From: Pleurotus djamor
Lineage: Eukaryota > Basidiomycota > Agaricomycetes > Agaricales > Pleurotaceae
Direction: 5' to 3'
Assembly: GCA_029747585.1 (NCBI GenBank)
Contig: JAPEVF010001277.1
Coordinates: 1 to 11,582, forward strand
DNA: 11,582 bases
The notes under the pieces are model-generated. The model searched no databases. It was not told where the DNA came from and saw only the letters and a list, made by a program, of their open reading frames with translations. Shown piece by piece: positions 6,886 through 11,582 of the stretch (within the stretch, counting starts at the first letter, position 1; every line of letters begins with the position of its first letter). A program made the translations under genes and the position numbers.

Positions 6886-9659
6886 ATGTGGAATAACAAC
6901 AACAACCAGAACCAAGGGGGAGGATATGGATATGGCGCACCATCGTACGCTCATTGTCTCATCTAGAATGGGGATGGTGAACTTATTTTACTTATGGGCG
7001 CAGCTTCCCAAGCCCGTACGTCGTGAATTCAACGAAATCGACGTGTCAATTGCTAATAACTATCGCAGAGGCTTTCCCAGTCCTCAAGGAGGACAAACTC
7101 CTGGGGGATATCCTCCTTATCCTCCACCTGGTGCGCCTGGAGGGTGAGTGCATGACTCGAATTTCATTTAGGTTTCGACTGATCATTCCCATGAAGCTAC
7201 GGGCCCCCTCCTGGGCCGCCCCCTTCTGGGTAAGCACTCTCACACTACTCTTGAATCACCGTTGCTCATAATGGTTTGATCAGGTATCCTGGAGGCCCGC
7301 CGTCGTATCCCCCTCCACAAGGTCCTCCTTCGGGGTGAGTTGGATGCGGTTACCACCCATCATCATTGTTCAGACATCAATTATGTAGCTACGGTCCTCC
7401 CCCCGGCCCGCCTCCCCCTNCCAGGACAACGAGGGTGAGTGTCTTGCTTAAGCTCAGCTTTGCGCCCAACTCAGCATCGTCGCGACATCAGCTTTGCCCC
7501 GCCTCCTGGCCCTCCCCCTGTACCAAGAAGCAACTACCCAGGCCAGCAATGGCATCAACAGAATTCGGGTGGTTATCCGGGTCAGCAAGGTGGCCCTCCG
7601 CCGTACGTCATTGGCCTTTGTATCCTTAGGTGCCTTACAAATCTCTACCCATCTAGAGTACCACAGCGAAACTATCCACCCCCTCCGGGTTAGCATATTA
7701 ATGAGCTAGTATAAGCGCGATATACTGATGTATGAGTCACCCAGGCGGNCCCCCCCTCGCCCGCCCCCGTCCGGGACACAATACTACGGCCCTGAGTTCC
7801 AAGACGCCCAACACCATCGATCTCAACCTAACTTTCAATACTCTCAGTGTAACGGGAAGAAGAAAGCTCTCTGTGTGCGTCCTGAGATAATGGCCGTCTT
7901 TATTTTTTGTCTGACGTTCGAGTTCTAGATCGGTATCAACTATTTTGCTCAAGACGGTGAACTGAGAGGGTGTATCAACGATGTTCAGAATATTAAGCGT
8001 TTCTTGACCAGTACGTTTCAATTTTCCTTGCCGTCACCCTATATCTGATTACCGCTGCTTTCAGGCCACGGGTACCGTGAAGAAGACATTGTGACTCTAA
8101 CGGATGACGCCACAAATCCTCGCCAACATCCTACTCACGACAACATTGTAAGAGGAATTCATCACTTCATCTTTGACCTACCCTATTCTAATCCGCTCTA
8201 CGTTCAACCAGGTACAGGCTATGCATTGGCTCGTACGCGGTGCACAGCCAAACGATTCTCTCTTCTTCCACTGTCCGTCCTTTTGACTACAGAGTTGACA
8301 GAGATTGACTCATGATTCTAGATTCCGGACATGGTGGTCAGACCAAAGATCTTGACGGAGATGAAGGAGACGGTTACGATGAAGGTCGGTTGACAATTCT
8401 TCCAACATTACATCTGACTGACTTAGACTATCCTAGTTATATACCCTGTGCGTTTGATTACGTCGCCGACTCCCATTCCATTTACTGATTGAATTCAGGT
8501 TGACTTTGAGGCCAACGGACATATTGTTGACGATGTGGGTACTTTACCATCTTTGCATTGATACCTGGCTAAGGCTTGCACTCGGTAGGAAATGCACGAC
8601 ATCATGGTGAAGCCTTTACCACCCGGCTGTCGCTTGACGGCTATCTTTGATGTGCGTTCGTACTTGTGCGATCAAAATGATATCTCATCCTCCCACTAGT
8701 CATGTCACTCCGGCTCTGCGCTGGGTAAGCGACACGTAACAACCCGCTATTTTATCTTGTCACTAATTCATTTATCCTAGATCTTCCTTACATTGTAAGC
8801 CGAGTTATGGGTACAGGTTTCAGTTCGTTCATCTTCTCCGTAGTACTCCACCGAGGGCAAGGTCAAGGAACCTAACCTTGCCGCTGAAGCAGGCCAAGGC
8901 TTACTCTCTGCCGTGACCTCGTATGCAAGAGGCGACATGGGCGGTGTCTTCCAGTCCGCCAAAGGATTATTCAATACTGCTACAGGCAACTCTACCAAGG
9001 CCGACAAGATTTCGAAAGCCACTCGGACGAGCCCCGCTGACGTTGTAAGTCCGAATCTGCACTACGCCAACGTCCGAGGCATTCTAAAGAAGTCTCGTAC
9101 CGAATAGATATCGTGGAGTGGCTGCAAGGACTCGCAGACTAGCGCAGATACAGAAGAGGCCGGTCAAGCAACGGGTGCAATGAGCTTTGTACGTCCGCTG
9201 TTCATTTCTTGTCGGCCGTCTGTCAATGCTCACCGGTTTACACCTTCGTAGGCCTTCATTTCCGCCCTCCGTAAGTCCAATAGTCTATCTTGTATCTCCA
9301 AATGGGGATGAACCCACCCATCCATGCAGAGGCGAACCCGCAACAGAGCTACCAGCAATTGCTCCAAAGCATCAGGTTAGCACGCAGAGACTCGTCAACA
9401 TTCTGAGGAGAAAATTGACGTGCATGCCTGCTTTTCTCAGAGAAATTTTGCGCTCCAAGTACAGCCAAAAGCCTCAGGTAAGCCTTTCCCCTCATCCCGC
9501 TAACCAGACCCTGATTCTATCTCTCTATCTCTGATTGGTCGATATTTCAAGCTCTCAAGCTCCCATCCCATGGTGAGTTAATGTGCGATCTACACCTTCG
9601 ATCGATCTGATGCCCAACCCTGTTACTTCTAGGATACAAATGTGCTCTTCATCGTGTGA
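6886..9659 (+). CDS. MCA1: Type I metacaspase with Pro/Gly-rich prodomain, 25 exons
   Basis: This is a calcium-dependent cysteine protease cleaving after Arg/Lys, linked in fungi to cell death, ageing and protein-aggregate control. Exons: 6886-6944, 7004-7015, 7069-7143, 7197-7229, 7284-7334, 7389-7434, 7492-7602, 7657-7688, 7745-7874, 7929-8010, 8065-8147, 8212-8272, 8322-8384, 8437-8447, 8499-8534, 8589-8651, 8700-8724, 8781-8794, 8844-9044, 9108-9188, 9252-9270, 9330-9375, 9441-9477, 9552-9572, 9633-9659; total 1419 nt, about 472 residues. Residues 1 to about 175 are rich in Pro, Gly, Tyr and Gln, with no zinc finger. The p20 domain starts near KKKALCIGINYF; the catalytic His is in FFHYSGHGGQ (near 262, split by an intron) and the Cys in AIFDSCHSGSALD (near 318, intron just before Ser). 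The p10 part has DVISWSGCKDSQTSAD and ends HPMDTNVLFIV. Local frame at exons 6-9 is uncertain because of N bases at 7420 and 7749. Exon 2 is the least certain exon. Confidence 0.95.
7004..7015 (+). other. Probable 12-nt exon of the metacaspase prodomain
   Basis: Without it the first intron would be 124 nt, twice any other in the window. Including CTTCCCAAGCCC, flanked by GCGCAG and GTACGT, gives introns of 59 and 53 nt, the second with a good GCTAATAAC branch site. It adds Phe-Pro-Ser-Pro in front of another Gly-Phe-Pro-Ser-Pro. Skipping it keeps the frame. Confidence 0.6.
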
Positions 9660-9904
9660 GGCCTTGTCATGTAAAGCTTTCGATTACAGTGTCTGGGTCC
9701 GATTATAATGTAACTAAGACGTACATGTCGGGTATTGTAGATTATGGTTATTCTGCCAAGGAAGTATATATGATGCGTGGTGCAAGAAGGTGGTGTGGTG
9801 GTCAAGAAAGTAAGTGGAGCGAGTGTACAGGTCAAGAAATCGTGTGGGTCAAGAAAGTGTGCGGTCTAAGTAAGGTCCATGAAACAGCAAGACATAGTAT
9901 GTCT
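9660..9904. other. Convergent 3' intergenic region
   Basis: These 245 nt hold the 3' ends of the metacaspase and the phosphatase. The only structure seen is GGTCAAGAAA at 9800, 9830 and 9847. No gene was recognised. Confidence 0.6.
9800..9860 (+). repeat. Three GGTCAAGAAA copies in the metacaspase 3' flank
   Basis: GGTCAAGAAA is found at 9800-9809, 9830-9839 and 9847-9856, within a GT- and GA-rich tract. Spacing is irregular (30 and 17 nt). It probably falls in the 3' untranslated or downstream region of the metacaspase. Confidence 0.6.
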
Positions 9905-11435
9905 CTAACAGTCGATGTACACAATGCGTCCCTTCGCATCGTCGCTGAACGGGATAACGTACTGGTGAGGTTTAGCGTCGGTCTCGAGCTTATGTGATCC
10001 TAGAACAAGAGCCGTCATGGAGCGGCCATACACCTGCCATAAGAAGACGTCAGTGATCCGAACAACACAAGAGGTATCACAACGTACGCAGCCTGAATCA
10101 AGGCCTATCGACCATCTCTTCACATCCAAACCTCGAGACGCCGCGTGGCCATAGATGACTGTTGCAGGATAACAGGGCAATTTCTTCTGATTGTTCGTGG
10201 ATAGTCCCCTGTCCAGATCGAACCCGTCACACTTCTCCATGTCCCGATTCCAGAGCTCCGACCAAGGTTTACCTTCATGGGAGCTAGTTTACGCAGTGTT
10301 GGGAGGTTATCGGACACAGAACTTCCAAAAGAGCTTACCGAGTGACATCGTGGTTCTTCGTGACACCTCGCATGTTAAGGTTGACCCACGGGTTGGCATT
10401 TTGCTTGAGATCGTTGGCGACAGAGAGCTCTTGAGCTTGGCGCAGTTTCTCAATGTATTTGTCCCCCTTCAATGCAGTGCGTCCAATCTTGGGGACGTGG
10501 GCTAGAGGTTGGCGGCTGTCACTAGCCTTGTACCGGGGATCCAAGGGGAGAAGCCCGGCGTGGACGATAAACGCATGAGCATGTGGGATGTGCAGTTTGA
10601 GCGGCAGAGCGAGCAGATAGGCGTATTCGTCCTTGGACATCGCGCGTGCAATCCTGTAATGGTCGCCGAAGATGACCCATCCCTTTGGTATCGTCTTCGA
10701 CCAACGAGACTTTCTCTTCTTCAAGAGTTCGTCGGTCCACTCGTCTAGCTCGTCTTCTCCAACAGCCGCGTTATTCCAGTCTCGTTCTACGTCTATGAGC
10801 CAACGCTTTCCGTCGGGGAATTGGTGAACCCAATCTATCCAGCCGCGCCATTCTATGATCTTTTGGTCGTGATTGCCGCGCACGCCGGTGACATTATGTT
10901 CGGCCATGTAGGAAAGAACAGCCATGGAGCCTTTGTGGGGTCCTTTGGCAAGAATGTCACCAACGAAAATTAGTGAGTCTGTTTGTTCGTTGTAGTTGAG
11001 TGACTTGAGAAGTGAGCTGGGGCATCCACATTAGCTTGAGAAGGGAAAGAAAGCGAGACAAATTTACTGAAAAGATCTGTTCATTCCATGGATGTCCCCC
11101 ACTATCACGGCTCGGCGGTGGGACGACGGATCTGGCGCAATGAAAGGTTTAAGCAGATATACGTTTCGGGGAACACATAACTCACCGAGAGGAAATTCTT
11201 GAACAGAGAGTGTGTCGTATACTTTGTACAAGCTGAAATCTGGCGGTTCTGTGCAATGGCCATCAACACCGCATGGGAGGTAAGATACAGAAGACTACGG
11301 ACTGTGGCTTGAAGTGGGCCACGGATATGACGTGCCTAGCATGGGTAGAAAGGTCATTTCGGCAAAAATAAATATGAAGGCGAGGGCTGAGACCAGTGCT
11401 ACGATGAGCAGTGGTCGTTGGCGTCGGCCGTCCAT
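9905..11435 (-). CDS. PPN2: Membrane-anchored calcineurin-like phosphoesterase, Ppn2-type
   Basis: This is a PPP-superfamily metallophosphatase. The closest known relative is yeast Ppn2, a zinc-dependent vacuolar endopolyphosphatase. Six exons (11435-11303, 11248-11186, 11131-11068, 11016-10339, 10283-10088, 10033-9905) total 1263 nt, 420 residues; introns are 51-55 nt. The first ATG lies in a CACCATGG context. Residues about 8-27 (PLLIVALVSALAFIFIFAEM) form one hydrophobic segment after a basic MDGRRQR, a signal anchor that would place the enzyme in the secretory/vacuolar lumen. Metal and catalytic motifs are all present: GDIHG (near 77-81), FVGDILAKGP (Asp near 107), GVRGNHD (near 131-137), FIVHAGLLP (His near 239) and VIYGHAA (His near 359), followed by GLDSGCVYG. 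An acidic and basic insertion (DELDEWTDELLKKRKSR) follows GNHD. Polyphosphate as substrate is inferred from the homologue. It is convergent with the metacaspase. Confidence 0.92.
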
Positions 11436-11582
11436 GGTGCTTGACGGTTGGAGGTGGTGGTTGCAGTTAAAGAACGAACCCCTGACTGTCGAGCCGAACA
11501 CTCAAGTACCTTGACGGAATGGAGTTTATCTTATCTGATAGCGCGAAGCTACGTCATGTACGGTATGAACAAGAGGCTACAA

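Noticed and set aside
8273..8321. Apparent loss of the metacaspase catalytic His (frame reads FFHCPSF and a stop follows).
   Set aside because: A 49-nt GTCCGT...CTAG intron splits the Tyr codon; splicing restores FFHYSGHGGQ.
9656..9997. A 113-residue plus-strand open frame overlapping the phosphatase 3' end.
   Set aside because: It starts inside the metacaspase stop region, overlaps conserved phosphatase coding sequence on the other strand and has no recognisable domain.
1..11582. A gene cluster or previously undescribed multi-gene system.
   Set aside because: The five genes belong to unrelated, well-known housekeeping-type families, on both strands, with separate promoters; nothing indicates joint function.

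Overview
This window is nuclear DNA of a filamentous fungus, most likely a basidiomycete of the Agaricomycotina. The evidence is spliceosomal introns that are very short (46-74 nt, most often 53-56 nt), very frequent, and mostly of the form GTRNGT...YAG. The proteins are also fungal types. I rebuilt five genes by joining exons wherever phase, splice sites and the expected protein family motif all agreed. No mobile element, CRISPR array, tRNA or rRNA was recognised.

Layout, left to right. (1) 830 to 1, minus: 5' part of an Srs2/UvrD-type DNA helicase gene that runs off the left edge. (2) 2491 to 1243, minus: an HSL-type alpha/beta hydrolase of 396 residues with one intron. (3) 5885 to 2965, minus: a sugar porter of the major facilitator superfamily, 557 residues in 24 exons, three of them only 8 nt long. 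(4) 6886 to 9659, plus: a type I metacaspase of about 472 residues in 25 exons, with a Pro/Gly/Tyr-rich N-terminus and an intact His/Cys dyad. (5) 11435 to 9905, minus: a membrane-anchored calcineurin-like phosphatase resembling yeast Ppn2, 420 residues in 6 exons. Genes 3 and 4 diverge from a 1.0 kb intergenic region that holds the most repeat structure. Genes 4 and 5 converge across 245 nt.

The five genes look like ordinary, unrelated chromosomal neighbours (DNA repair, ester hydrolysis, sugar uptake, protease, phosphatase), and I see no operon-like or cluster logic. The points most worth a second look are the extreme exon fragmentation with micro-exons, the one-repeat-per-exon build of the metacaspase prodomain, an 11-bp triple repeat in the divergent promoter, and an MluI-cell-cycle-box-like palindrome upstream of the helicase. 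Three isolated N bases (2772, 7420, 7749) all sit beside runs of C. Two of them fall in the metacaspase prodomain and make its local reading frame uncertain.
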